Positions 8,925 to 16,975 of a stretch of DNA of 64,000 bases are shown here, one piece after another. The stretch's first letter is position 1, and every line of letters begins with the position of its first letter. The notes beneath the pieces are model-generated. The model saw only the letters and a program-made list of their open reading frames with translations. It did no database searches and was not told where the DNA came from. The stretch comes from Flavobacterium sp. SUN052. GTDB taxonomy: Bacteria; Bacteroidota; Bacteroidia; Flavobacteriales; Flavobacteriaceae. A program made the position numbers and the translations under genes. The DNA is taken from positions 124,001 through 188,000 of the forward strand of contig NZ_JAPQNS010000009.1 in the NCBI RefSeq assembly GCF_028867935.1, in the 5' to 3' direction.

Positions 8925-9509
8925 ATGGTCAGTAGCCGCGAAAAAATTCTTCAGGCCGTTCGGCAAAACAAACCCACGGCTTCTGCAATTCCTGCCATTC
9001 CCGAAAGCACCACGTTCGCGGATCGGAAGGTCGAACGCTTTACCGAAACACTCAGTAACATTGGCGGACAGGTGATCCCTGTCCGCAATTTCGACGATAT
9101 AATAGAGTATGTGCGCCTGAACTACGCTCCCCAGCGGGTAATTACCACGCTTCCCGAACTGGCTGATGTGGGCGAAGTTCACTGGCACGAAGTTGGCCCC
9201 CACGAACTGGCTGATGTTGAGTTTGCCGTACTGATTGCCCATTTCGGGGTGGCCGAAAACGCAGCTGTCTGGCTCACTGATCCACTAATGATGCACCGTG
9301 CAGCCCCTTTTATTTGCCAGCATTTGGGTGTAGTACTGTCGGCCTCCGACATTATGGCGAATATGCACGAAGCCTACACCCGAATTGGTGCCGATGAATA
9401 CGGGTTCGGATTGTTTATTGCTGGTCCTTCCAAAACTGCCGACATTGAACAGTCGCTGGTGCTGGGTGCTCACGGCCCCAAAACAATGACTGTGTTTTTG
9501 ATGGGGTAG
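8925..9509 (+). CDS. lutC: LutC, LUD-domain lactate utilization protein
   Basis: A 194-aa protein with a single LUD (YkgG) domain and the third gene of lutABC. Family hallmarks are GVAENAAVWL (about residues 109-118) and FIAGPSKTADIEQSLVLGAHGP near the C-terminus, split here over about 164-185. It starts 2 nt after lutB, so the two are translated from one message. LutC is needed with LutA and LutB for growth on lactate in other bacteria. No lutR-type regulator or lactate permease is found beside the cluster in this window. Confidence 0.9.
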   Translation: MVSSREKILQAVRQNKPTASAIPAIPESTTFADRKVERFTETLSNIGGQVIPVRNFDDIIEYVRLNYAPQRVITTLPELADVGEVHWHEVGPHELADVEFAVLIAHFGVAENAAVWLTDPLMMHRAAPFICQHLGVVLSASDIMANMHEAYTRIGADEYGFGLFIAGPSKTADIEQSLVLGAHGPKTMTVFLMG

Positions 9510-9521
9510 GGGATAAGGTGC

Positions 9522-9553
9522 GTAAAAATGGTATACTTGCCCACCTTTTTACG
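9522..9553. terminator. Weak hairpin between lutC and the beta-galactosidase gene
   Basis: CGTAAAAA (9522-9529) pairs with TTTTTACG (9546-9553), only 6 nt before the next start codon. An alternative pairing of AGGTG with CACCT is also possible. It is AT-rich, so it may be a weak terminator or a 5' leader structure. Confidence 0.3.
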
Positions 9554-9558
9554 ATAAG

Positions 9559-11658
9559 ATGAAAGCCGTACTCTTAACTTTTGTTTTTGCGCTTTTCGCA
9601 TTCCCTCAAACTCTTCGGGCCCAAAAGCCCAAAATAGACGAGTTACTTTTTGGCGTTGCTTATTACGACGAGTACATGCCCTATGACCGGCTGGATAAGG
9701 ACATCCAGATGATGCGTGAAGCCGGTATCAACGTTGTCAGAATCGCCGAGTCAACCTGGAGTACGGTGGAACCGCAGGACGGGCAGTTTGATTTTAAGCA
9801 TATCGACCGGGTACTCAACGCCATGCACAAGGCGGGTATCAAGGTTATCATCGGTACGCCCACCTATGCTGTTCCGACTTGGTTGGCCCGCAAATATCCC
9901 GATGTGCTGGCTATGACCCCACAAGGGCAAAATCAATACGGTGTCCGGCAGAACATGGATATTTCGAACCCCCATTTTCGGCTTCACGCCGAGCGGGTTA
10001 TTCGGAAAATCATGGACCATGTGAAAGCCCATCCCGCTATTATTGGCTACCAGGTCGACAACGAGACGAAACACTACAATACGGTCGGACCAGCTGTACA
10101 AAAGCAGTTTGTACAGTACATGAAAACCAAGTTCAAGACGACCGATGCGGTAAACAAAGCGTTTGGACTGGACTATTGGAGCAACCGCATCAACAACTGG
10201 GACGATTTCCCGTCGACGGTAGGGTCTATCAATGCAGGGTTCCGGGCTGAGTTCTCCAAGTTTCAGCGGCAATTGGTCACCGACTATCTGGCGTGGCAAG
10301 CTGCTATCGTTCGGGAGTATAAGAAACCGGCCCAGTTTATTACCCAGAATTTTGATTTGGAATGGCGAGGCTATTCCTACGGCATTCAACCTGATGTGGA
10401 TCATTTTGCGGCTGCTAAATCATTGGATATTGCCGGTATCGACATTTACCACCCCACGCAGGATCAGCTGACCGGAACCGAAATTTCGTTGGGAGGGGAT
10501 ATAGCCCGCTCTATGAAAGCTGATGCGTCGAACCGGGGCCAAAATTACCTGGTGCTGGAAACCGAAGCGCAGGGGTTTCCACAGTGGGTACCGTATCCGG
10601 GTCAACTACGGTTGCAGGCTTTTAGCCACCTGGCTTCAGGGGCTAATTTATTGGAATATTGGCATTGGCACTCCATTCATAACTCAGCAGAAACGTATTG
10701 GAAAGGGCTGCTGAGTCATGATTTCGAACCCAACCCCACCTACAATGAAGCCAAAACTATTGGGAAAGACTTCCAGAAAGTAAGCCCATTGTTGGTGAAT
10801 CTCAAAAAGAATAACAAGGTAGCCATCCTGTTTAGCAACGAAGCTCTGACTGGTTTCAACGCGTTTAGTTTCGGCTGGGGAGCCAGAGAGAACTACAATG
10901 ATATTCTACGCCCCATGTACGATGCGTTGTATCAGATGAATGTGGGTGTTGATTTCGTGGATCCATCCAGCACCAATCTGGAAACGTATAAAGTGCTGGT
11001 TGTACCCGCTTTATATGCCGCCCCAACCAGCCTGTTAGAACGACTGAACCGCTTTGTGAAAGCGGGCGGCCATATTGTATATACGTTCAAGAGTGGTTTC
11101 TCGGACGAAAACGTGACTGTGCGCACTACTAAACAGCCGGGCATTATCAGCGAAGCTTGTGGCATTGTCTATGACCAGTTTACAATCCCGGTCAATGTCT
11201 CGTTAAAAGGTGATCCGTACCAGGTGGGCAAAGAGGCCAATACTGTCCGCACCTGGATGGAATTGGTAACCCCTACTACAGCAACTGTACTGGCGTCTTA
11301 CGATCATCCAGCTTGGGGGAAATATGCCGCTGTGACTCAAAACAAATACGGCAGTGGGTTAGCTACGTACATCGGTTGCCGAACGAGTGATCTGGTGACG
11401 AAGAAAATTATGGAGGATGTGATCAAAAAAGCCGAAATCTGGGGACTCGATCAGGCTATTGCGTTTCCGCTCATTACCAAATCGGGCACCAATCAGCAGG
11501 GCAAAGCCGTACATTACTACTTCAATTATTCGCCCACGGCCAACACGGTCGCCTATCCGCACCCCGACGGTGTTGAACTGCTGTCGAATACGGCCGCCCT
11601 CAAAAACCAGAACTTGCAACTGGAGCCTTGGGGAGTGAAAATCGTTGTGGAGAGGTAA
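9559..11658 (+). CDS. Exported GH42-type beta-galactosidase
   Basis: A 699-aa glycoside hydrolase. A signal peptide ends at about residue 22 (LRAQ). The TIM barrel starts with FGVAYYDEYMP, and the general acid/base is Glu169 in YQVDNET. The nucleophile is most likely Glu334 in YLVLETEAQGFPQW. A trimerisation-type (Rossmann-like) domain follows (about 400-620), as in GH42 enzymes, with a small beta domain at the end. Its export suggests hydrolysis of galactosides outside the inner membrane. It lies downstream of lutC, so shared transcription with the lactate genes is possible but the hairpin between them argues for partial uncoupling. Confidence 0.87.
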   Translation: MKAVLLTFVFALFAFPQTLRAQKPKIDELLFGVAYYDEYMPYDRLDKDIQMMREAGINVVRIAESTWSTVEPQDGQFDFKHIDRVLNAMHKAGIKVIIGTPTYAVPTWLARKYPDVLAMTPQGQNQYGVRQNMDISNPHFRLHAERVIRKIMDHVKAHPAIIGYQVDNETKHYNTVGPAVQKQFVQYMKTKFKTTDAVNKAFGLDYWSNRINNWDDFPSTVGSINAGFRAEFSKFQRQLVTDYLAWQAAIVREYKKPAQFITQNFDLEWRGYSYGIQPDVDHFAAAKSLDIAGIDIYHPTQDQLTGTEISLGGDIARSMKADASNRGQNYLVLETEAQGFPQWVPYPGQLRLQAFSHLASGANLLEYWHWHSIHNSAETYWKGLLSHDFEPNPTYNEAKTIGKDFQKVSPLLVNLKKNNKVAILFSNEALTGFNAFSFGWGARENYNDILRPMYDALYQMNVGVDFVDPSSTNLETYKVLVVPALYAAPTSLLERLNRFVKAGGHIVYTFKSGFSDENVTVRTTKQPGIISEACGIVYDQFTIPVNVSLKGDPYQVGKEANTVRTWMELVTPTTATVLASYDHPAWGKYAAVTQNKYGSGLATYIGCRTSDLVTKKIMEDVIKKAEIWGLDQAIAFPLITKSGTNQQGKAVHYYFNYSPTANTVAYPHPDGVELLSNTAALKNQNLQLEPWGVKIVVER

Positions 11659-11704
11659 GGAAGGGAATTTTATTCATATCCTTTTAATATCATGACTAGT
11701 TGTG

Positions 11705-11720
11705 CCAAAATCTATTGTTG
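11705..11720. repeat. Left inverted-repeat candidate flanking the Rpn nuclease gene
   Basis: CCAAAATC TA TTGTTG at 11705-11720 is matched in inverse orientation by CCAAAATC CAC TTGTTG read from 12771 to 12755. Between them lies only the Rpn-type gene. The 8-mer TGACTAGT occurs outside both arms (11693-11700 and 12788-12795) in direct orientation. Confidence 0.4.
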
Positions 11721-11791
11721 ACACACAACTTTCCCATGTTGGCGACCTAAAAAGAGGCTTCTGCTGTCGACCCAAGCCGGACCATACAGAG

Positions 11792-12658
11792 CTACCCTTT
11801 TTTTGTCGATAACTCCTGCTGAACTTGAAGTACAAAATCTGCAGAAACGTCATTGTCCTCCGCTATTTCTTCAATCGTGAGCTTACCGCGATTTAGAGCT
11901 TTTGTAATGGCCTCCGTTTTTACTTTCTGAATCTTCTTGTTCTCATTTTCAACTGCCAGAGCGTTAGCAGACAGAGTCATTTCATAAGCCATCCGCTTTT
12001 CTGGAGTCATGGCGCGTGTGTCTAATTCTTTGATGGCTGCCTCTAACCATTCCTCATTCCAGAATTGAGGAAATTGCTTGGGTTTGTTAGCTCTATGTAT
12101 GGTCTTCATCGTATAAATGAGTTTGTCCAAATCGGTATGAATGTTGGATAACCGCTTTTTGAATTTAGCCAATTCGACTGTAATAAACGTAGTCTGGTCG
12201 TCAATCAGTTCGCCTTTCTCGTTTTTAAGAACGGCAATATTGTGACAATCAGCAATGTTTGAAAATATATTGACAGCTAAAATGCCGATGCAGTAAATTT
12301 TAGGTAAACCTTCAAATCGGTATTTACCTTTACGAATTAATGTGTTTAAACGATAAAACGAATAAAATTTCATTCGCTGAATGAAGTCAGGATATTTACT
12401 CAACTGCATTTCAACAATGAACTGATTACCCCGCTCATCCACACAAGCTATATCGTAGATTCCACTACGGCTATCTTTGGTTAGTCCTGGAATCTCGCTT
12501 TCAATGAACTCAACTTTTGCAATCGCTACGGGTGATTGGATGAGTGCCTGTAAAGCCCTTCGCAAAAACCGCGTATCTGATTCATTACCAAATGTTACCT
12601 TGAATCCGTAATCGGATAGGATCGAAATAAACCTCTCGTTGTCATTATACAAGTTCAT
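11792..12658 (-). CDS. Rpn-family recombination-promoting nuclease / PD-(D/E)XK transposase-like protein
   Basis: A 288-aa protein of the PDDEXK_2 (PF12784) family, often annotated as a putative transposase. I chose the ATG at 12658 because the family starts with a short lead into SDYGFKVTFGNE. An upstream in-frame extension of 34 residues looks unrelated. The nuclease core is SGIYDIACVDERGNQFIVEM with Asp, Glu and the following QLSKY, giving the D-(x)n-ExQ form. The C-terminal half is helical and ends in the usual region that repeats ITKALNRGKLTIEEIA. The gene is more AT-rich by eye than its neighbours. A pair of inverted repeats brackets it. Confidence 0.82.
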   Translation of the reverse strand: MNLYNDNERFISILSDYGFKVTFGNESDTRFLRRALQALIQSPVAIAKVEFIESEIPGLTKDSRSGIYDIACVDERGNQFIVEMQLSKYPDFIQRMKFYSFYRLNTLIRKGKYRFEGLPKIYCIGILAVNIFSNIADCHNIAVLKNEKGELIDDQTTFITVELAKFKKRLSNIHTDLDKLIYTMKTIHRANKPKQFPQFWNEEWLEAAIKELDTRAMTPEKRMAYEMTLSANALAVENENKKIQKVKTEAITKALNRGKLTIEEIAEDNDVSADFVLQVQQELSTKKG

Positions 12659-12754
12659 GGGGTAAAGGTATCCAAAAAGCAATTCCGACGCTGGAGAGCC
12701 CAATTGCCAGAAGTGTAATGTGTCCTTTATACTTAGGCGGTTGAGTGACACCGG

Positions 12755-12771
12755 CAACAAGTGGATTTTGG
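12755..12771. repeat. Right inverted-repeat candidate flanking the Rpn nuclease gene
   Basis: On the minus strand this reads CCAAAATC CAC TTGTTG, the partner of the arm at 11705-11720 with a one-base length difference in the spacer. It would set a unit of about 1.07 kb carrying one gene. Confidence 0.4.
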
Positions 12772-12791
12772 TATGAGGAGATAAGTTTGAC

Positions 12792-12824
12792 TAGTGGAGA
12801 AAATCAGCCAATCGTCTCCCACTA
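12792..12824 (-). terminator. Hairpin at the stop codon of the NmrA-like gene
   Basis: TAGTGGAGA (12792-12800) pairs with TCTCCCACTA (12815-12824) with one bulged base, and includes the stop codon of the minus-strand gene. No clear U run follows, so termination is only suggested. Confidence 0.35.
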
Positions 12825-13694
12825 AGCCACTTCCGCAAACTCCTTCACCGTCGTTATCGGTTTTCCCAACTCGGCCCATGTTTTTTGGGCTTCGAATTGC
12901 TCAGGGTAGTTGTTAAGGGCTTCGCCGATGTGTGAGCCGTAGTCGGCCTGCTGCGAGAAGATTTGGCCAAATCGGAGCAGGACTGGTGGAATAACAACAA
13001 CTCGTAGCTTCGTTTTTTTGTAGTGAGCAGCTAATTGCCAGGCGGCTTCAAGTTGGGTAAGCGGTTCCGGGCCTTGAATCACGTATTCTTGTGGCTGGCC
13101 TGGTTGGGCAATCTGGAACGCACGGGCGACTTGCTGTCCGTAGTCGTGGGCCGAAATAAACCAGGGTTTTACAGGCGAGTTACCAACTACCAGCACTAAC
13201 GGACCCATACGCTGGGTCGTTAGCATGGTTTCCATGAAGTTGGAAGGGTAAAAGATGCTGTAATCCAGACCGGACTCTTTTAATAATTGTACAGCTTCGT
13301 GCTTAATTCGAAAGGCCCACCAGTCAAAGCCATTCATACCCTGATACCGCATCGCAATAGATGATAGGTAGCCAATGCGTTGCACACCAGCGGCTTTGGC
13401 TACCGAGAGTAGGTTTCTCAGACCATCGGTTTCAGTATGGAACTCGTCGGGTTTTTCAGTTTGCCGTACCGATAGATTCAGATACACGCAATCTATCCCA
13501 GTAAGAGCTGCGGGGAGACTTTCTGGCTTTGCCAAATCGCCAAAAACAACGGTAGTATCTGGAAAGCTGCGTTGGGCAGCCAGGGTATCGCGAGCAACAA
13601 TACGAATCTCAAAACCAGCTGTTATCAATGCACGGGTAACGGGCTGGCCCAGCATACCCGTAGCACCGATAACGGCTATTGAGCGCAGAGACAT
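12822..13694 (-). CDS. NmrA-like NAD(P)-binding oxidoreductase
   Basis: A 290-aa atypical short-chain dehydrogenase. The Rossmann dinucleotide motif GATGMLGQ is at residues 9-16, followed by an acidic-turn strand VVFGDL (about 50-55) and YLSSIAM (about 107-113). The NmrA-like family includes NAD(P)-sensing regulators and quinone oxidoreductases, and this one lacks an obvious YxxxK pair, so catalysis is uncertain. It starts 1 nt after the stop of the TetR gene. The two form an operon, and the reductase is the probable target of that regulator. Confidence 0.82.
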   Translation of the reverse strand: MSLRSIAVIGATGMLGQPVTRALITAGFEIRIVARDTLAAQRSFPDTTVVFGDLAKPESLPAALTGIDCVYLNLSVRQTEKPDEFHTETDGLRNLLSVAKAAGVQRIGYLSSIAMRYQGMNGFDWWAFRIKHEAVQLLKESGLDYSIFYPSNFMETMLTTQRMGPLVLVVGNSPVKPWFISAHDYGQQVARAFQIAQPGQPQEYVIQGPEPLTQLEAAWQLAAHYKKTKLRVVVIPPVLLRFGQIFSQQADYGSHIGEALNNYPEQFEAQKTWAELGKPITTVKEFAEVA

Positions 13695-13695
13695 C

Positions 13696-14289
13696 TTACT
13701 TCAGATTTCTCGCGAAGCGTCGCATGCTTTCCTGATATATCTGCTGAGATTGATCGAGGCACTGTTGCTCTTTGAGCATCATGGCCAACGCAATCATACC
13801 GTGTGAGATTGACCACCATTCAAAAAATAAACGGCTGATACTCTCTTTAGACTTTGGGATGAAAGCAAAAATGATTCCTTGTATCAACTGCGAAACGGCT
13901 TGCGCTTCATAGCTCTCGTGGACTGGAATGGTGCAGAAAGCGCCGTCGAGGTTGTACATAACCTGATAAACTTCCCGGTGTTTCATAGCAAACTCCCATT
14001 GCACCATCGAAATTTCGTAGAGCCGTTTCTCAGGGTCGCGGTAGAGTTTGTTGATGCGGTCGTATTCAACCAGAAGAAAGCGAAATCCTTCTTTCCGGAT
14101 TTCGTCGAGCAGCACGTCTTTACTATCGAAATATTCGTAAACGATTGGGGGGCTGTAGTCGATGGCTTCGGCGATCTTTCGAATCGAGACGGACTGCCAG
14201 CCTTCGCGACGGGCAATGTCTTTAGCGGTAGTAACGATGCCGTAGCGGGTTTGTTCGCGGGTGCGCTGCTTGCGTTCGAGAACTTCCAT
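13696..14289 (-). CDS. TetR/AcrR-family transcriptional regulator
   Basis: A 197-aa repressor with an N-terminal TetR helix-turn-helix. The DNA-binding region covers about residues 10-60, including IARREGWQSVSIRKIAEA and YSPPIVYEYFDSKDVLL. The C-terminal ligand domain contains a WWSISHGMIALAM stretch seen in the TetR_C_33/WHG-like group. It is the first gene of a two-gene operon with the NmrA-like reductase. Autorepression plus control of the reductase is the natural guess. No clear palindromic operator was recognised in the AT-rich upstream region. Confidence 0.85.
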   Translation of the reverse strand: MEVLERKQRTREQTRYGIVTTAKDIARREGWQSVSIRKIAEAIDYSPPIVYEYFDSKDVLLDEIRKEGFRFLLVEYDRINKLYRDPEKRLYEISMVQWEFAMKHREVYQVMYNLDGAFCTIPVHESYEAQAVSQLIQGIIFAFIPKSKESISRLFFEWWSISHGMIALAMMLKEQQCLDQSQQIYQESMRRFARNLK

Positions 14290-14473
14290 AATATCCGTTT
14301 GGCTAAGTTAACGGTGTTAAACTTTTTGAAAGATACTAGTTTACATTTTTTAATCCATAATAAATTCAATAAATAGTGGAAAAGTATAATTTTTTCGCCC
14401 GATTTTGCCCAATATTCACTGAATCAGCCTATTTATGAACATCAATAAATAAAGACTATTGTTGGATTTTCAA

Positions 14474-15235
14474 CTATTTGCTCAGAACCATCCAGACCCC
14501 CTCGTCACCAACCATAAATGCTTGCTGATCGACTGTTCCAAAAAGACTTTCTACCGTGAAGCCGGCCTGGATGAATAGACGTTTTAATTCGGCTATAGTA
14601 TAAATGTAATACTGCGCCAAGCGCTGTTCTGAAACGATCGCTTGCCCCGGCTCGGAACGGATATAGGTCAAGTGCTGATCAATCCGGCTGTCGGCAGGAT
14701 CGTACTCATTGTCAACCAGTACCGTAACATCATCGCCAATAGGTATCCAATTGCGCTCCTGAAAATCGGGTAAAATCACCTCTGCCACCATGCTTGAGTG
14801 AACGAGTAACCGCCCACCCGGTCGAAGCAAGTGAGCAATACGCTGCATAAACTGGAGCATACCGGCGTAAGGGAAAAACGCAAAACTGTTGCCAAGGCAG
14901 TAGGCCGCATCGAACTGACCCGCACGCTCGTCTAAAGCCAGAGTGGTCAAAAAGTCTGCACAAATGGCTTCAACTGGCCATTTACGGACCTTGGCCTCGG
15001 CCGTCAGCGCCTTTATATATTCGTCCGAAATGTCGACCCCAGTAACGTTGGCGCCCATTTGTGCCAATGGCAGGGCATGGCGGCCATAGCCACAAAAAAT
15101 GTCGAGAACGGCATCACCGGGGCCAAACTCCAGTGTTTCTACAATCAGTTCAAGATCGAGTTGAGTTTGGTCATCCGTTTGGGCAGCACGCCAGGCATCC
15201 TGCGGCAGGCCATGAAAAAAGTTGTGATACCACAT
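14474..15235 (-). CDS. Class I SAM-dependent methyltransferase
   Basis: A 253-aa methyltransferase. The ATG at 15235 (MWYHNFFHGLPQ) is chosen because the in-frame sequence upstream is an intergenic repeat, giving low-complexity LPTAYCYY-like residues. Motif I is VLDIFCGYGRHALPLA (about residues 43-58), motif II is VTGVDIS (about 65-71), and a later motif is FDAAYCLGNSFAFF (about 110-123). The substrate is unknown. Downstream of the peroxiredoxin on the same strand, it is separated from it by the repeat hairpin. Confidence 0.85.
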   Translation of the reverse strand: MWYHNFFHGLPQDAWRAAQTDDQTQLDLELIVETLEFGPGDAVLDIFCGYGRHALPLAQMGANVTGVDISDEYIKALTAEAKVRKWPVEAICADFLTTLALDERAGQFDAAYCLGNSFAFFPYAGMLQFMQRIAHLLRPGGRLLVHSSMVAEVILPDFQERNWIPIGDDVTVLVDNEYDPADSRIDQHLTYIRSEPGQAIVSEQRLAQYYIYTIAELKRLFIQAGFTVESLFGTVDQQAFMVGDEGVWMVLSK

Positions 15236-15237
15236 GG

Positions 15238-15352
15238 GGCAGTTGGCAGTTGGCAGTAGCAGTGAGTAGTAGCAGTAGGCAGTTGGCAGTAGCAGTGGGC
15301 AGTAAGAATAGGCCAGCTCTGGAAACTGCCCACTGCTTACTGCCAACTGTTT
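15238..15352. repeat. CAGTTGGCAGTAGCAGT intergenic tandem and inverted repeat
   Basis: Short words CAGTTGGCAGT and AGCAGT are repeated over 15238-15303. The inverse complement appears at 15324-15349. The stretch 15280-15303 can pair with 15324-15349 with few mismatches. It separates the peroxiredoxin from the methyltransferase and may act as a weak terminator on either strand. Confidence 0.65.
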
Positions 15353-15815
15353 ATTGTAGGTTGTTAAGCGTTTCACGGACGGCCTCGAAGTTGGGAACTT
15401 CGCCCGCATTGTCGAGGACTTCAGCGTATTGCAGCGTGCCTGTGCTGTCGATCACGAAAGCGGAGCGTTTGCTTACTCCCTTCATGTTCATCACAAAGGT
15501 ATCGTACAGGCTTCCGTATGCGGTTGACACTTCCTTGTTAAAATCAGAGAGCAAGGGGAAGGGTAGGTGTTGCTCTTCTTTAAATTTGGCCAAGGTAAAT
15601 GGCGAGTCGACAGAGATAGCCGCTATTTCTGCACTGAGGCCCTGATACGTGGCAATATTGTCGCGCATTTCGCACAGTTCGGCGGTGCAGACGCTGGTAA
15701 ACGCCATTGGGAAAAATAACAGCACCAGGTTTTTACCTTCATACTGCTTCAGCGAAACTTCTTTTTTGTCAGAACTAAAAAGTGTAAACTCAGGAGCGGG
15801 TTGGCCAATTGTCAT
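15351..15815 (-). CDS. AhpE/Bcp-type peroxiredoxin
   Basis: A 154-aa thiol peroxidase of the AhpC/TSA family that reduces hydrogen peroxide and organic peroxides in the cytoplasm. The peroxidatic cysteine is Cys43 in FPMAFTSVCTAELCEMRD. A second cysteine, Cys48, sits five residues on, as in many Bcp/PrxQ enzymes with a CxxxxC pair. The FFPMAFTSVCT form is closest to AhpE. The N-terminus MTIGQPAPEFTLF is standard. It is divergent from the ROK gene. Confidence 0.9.
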   Translation of the reverse strand: MTIGQPAPEFTLFSSDKKEVSLKQYEGKNLVLLFFPMAFTSVCTAELCEMRDNIATYQGLSAEIAAISVDSPFTLAKFKEEQHLPFPLLSDFNKEVSTAYGSLYDTFVMNMKGVSKRSAFVIDSTGTLQYAEVLDNAGEVPNFEAVRETLNNLQ

Positions 15816-15877
15816 TAGTTTCTCGTTTTTTGTGGTCCAAAATTCCCTAATAATTACCGGCTTGCCAAGTGAGCCCG

Positions 15878-15885
15878 TATTTTTG
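15878..15885 (+). promoter_or_regulatory. Candidate -7 box upstream of the ROK gene
   Basis: TATTTTTG matches the Bacteroidota primary sigma -7 consensus TAnnTTTG and lies 73 nt before the ATG at 15959. A properly spaced -33 TTG was not found, so support is partial. Confidence 0.4.
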
Positions 15886-15958
15886 GTTAATTTTCAGCTG
15901 GCTACCCACGCCGACGAACGACTTACAACAAGACTACTTACGACTGACCACATACTTT

Positions 15959-16882
15959 ATGCAAACCTATTGGGGTATCGACCTCGGCGGTACCAAAATC
16001 GAAGGCGTTGTTCTTTCCAAACCCTCTCCCGACGCCGTTATTCTTCGCAAACGCATTGACACTGAAGCCGACAAAGGCTACGACCACATTCTAAGCCGCA
16101 TTGAATTGCTGGTGGATATGCTGCGGGTCGAAACGGGTTACGAACCTGAGCACATTGGTTTTGGTACGCCCGGCACCAATGATCCATCGACCAACACCAT
16201 GAAAAACTGCAACACAACCGTGCTGAACGGACAGCCGATGGTACAGGATTTGGCTCGTCGGTTGGCCGTACCAATTACTGTCGCTAACGACGCTAATTGC
16301 TTTGCCCTGGCTGAAGCTTCGCTAGGTATAGTGCCCGACGTGGTACCTGATTACCGGTGTGTGTTTGGCGTTATTATGGGTACGGGAGTAGGTGGGGGTG
16401 TTGTGTTCAAAACAGCGCTCGATAGTAAGCCGATGGTACTGGGCGGTCTGCACGGTATTGGGGGCGAGTGGGGCCACAACATTCTGGAAGAGAATGGCTA
16501 TGACTGTTACTGCGGCAAACGAGGCTGCAACGAGCAGGTGCTATCCGGTACGGCTTTGCAACGCTTCTATTACGAACAAAGTGGGGAACAGCGTAAGTTG
16601 AAGGATATTCTTGCGCGTCACCGGGAGGGTATTGATCCTGTTGCCTCCGAAACGTTCGAACGAATGCTGGAGTACTTCGGGCGCTCCATCTCTACCATTA
16701 TCAATGTACTTGACCCCGACGCTATTGTGCTGGGTGGGGGCGTTGGCACCGTGGATGAACTATATACGGAAGGGTTTGAACGGATTAAGAAGTACATATT
16801 TAATAATGGTGTCGTACGAACTCCGCTTCTTCGGCCCAAACTGGGTGACAGTGCCGGGGTGTTTGGCGCAGCGATGCTATAG
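15959..16882 (+). CDS. ROK-family sugar kinase (or ROK protein)
   Basis: A 307-aa ROK protein. The ATG at 15959 gives the standard start MQTYWGIDLGGTKIEG, with the phosphate-binding GIDLGGTK at about residues 6-13. Other family marks are TVANDANCFALAE (about 102-114), MGTGVGGGVV (about 139-148), GEWGHN and the zinc motif CYCGKRGCNE near residue 182. There is no N-terminal helix-turn-helix, so it is a kinase rather than a ROK repressor. Glucose, fructose or N-acetylhexosamine are possible substrates; which one cannot be read. Confidence 0.88.
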   Translation: MQTYWGIDLGGTKIEGVVLSKPSPDAVILRKRIDTEADKGYDHILSRIELLVDMLRVETGYEPEHIGFGTPGTNDPSTNTMKNCNTTVLNGQPMVQDLARRLAVPITVANDANCFALAEASLGIVPDVVPDYRCVFGVIMGTGVGGGVVFKTALDSKPMVLGGLHGIGGEWGHNILEENGYDCYCGKRGCNEQVLSGTALQRFYYEQSGEQRKLKDILARHREGIDPVASETFERMLEYFGRSISTIINVLDPDAIVLGGGVGTVDELYTEGFERIKKYIFNNGVVRTPLLRPKLGDSAGVFGAAML

Positions 16883-16903
16883 CTAGTAAAGCCGAACAAA
16901 GCA

Positions 16904-16956
16904 AAAGGGTGGTAAAGTTGAATGACGATTGGCGTCAGCCTGCTTTACCACCCTTT
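16904..16956. terminator. Bidirectional terminator between ROK gene and receptor 2
   Basis: AAAGGGTGGTAAAG (16904-16917) pairs perfectly with its inverse at 16943-16956. A small inner dyad TGACG/CGTCA lies in the loop. The genes on both sides converge on it. Confidence 0.75.
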
Positions 16957-16975
16957 ACTAGTTTATAAGCTGAGA

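Noticed and set aside
15238..15352. The CAGTTGGCAGT repeat as a CRISPR array
   Set aside because: Repeats are short and of uneven length, and there are no spacers of constant size.
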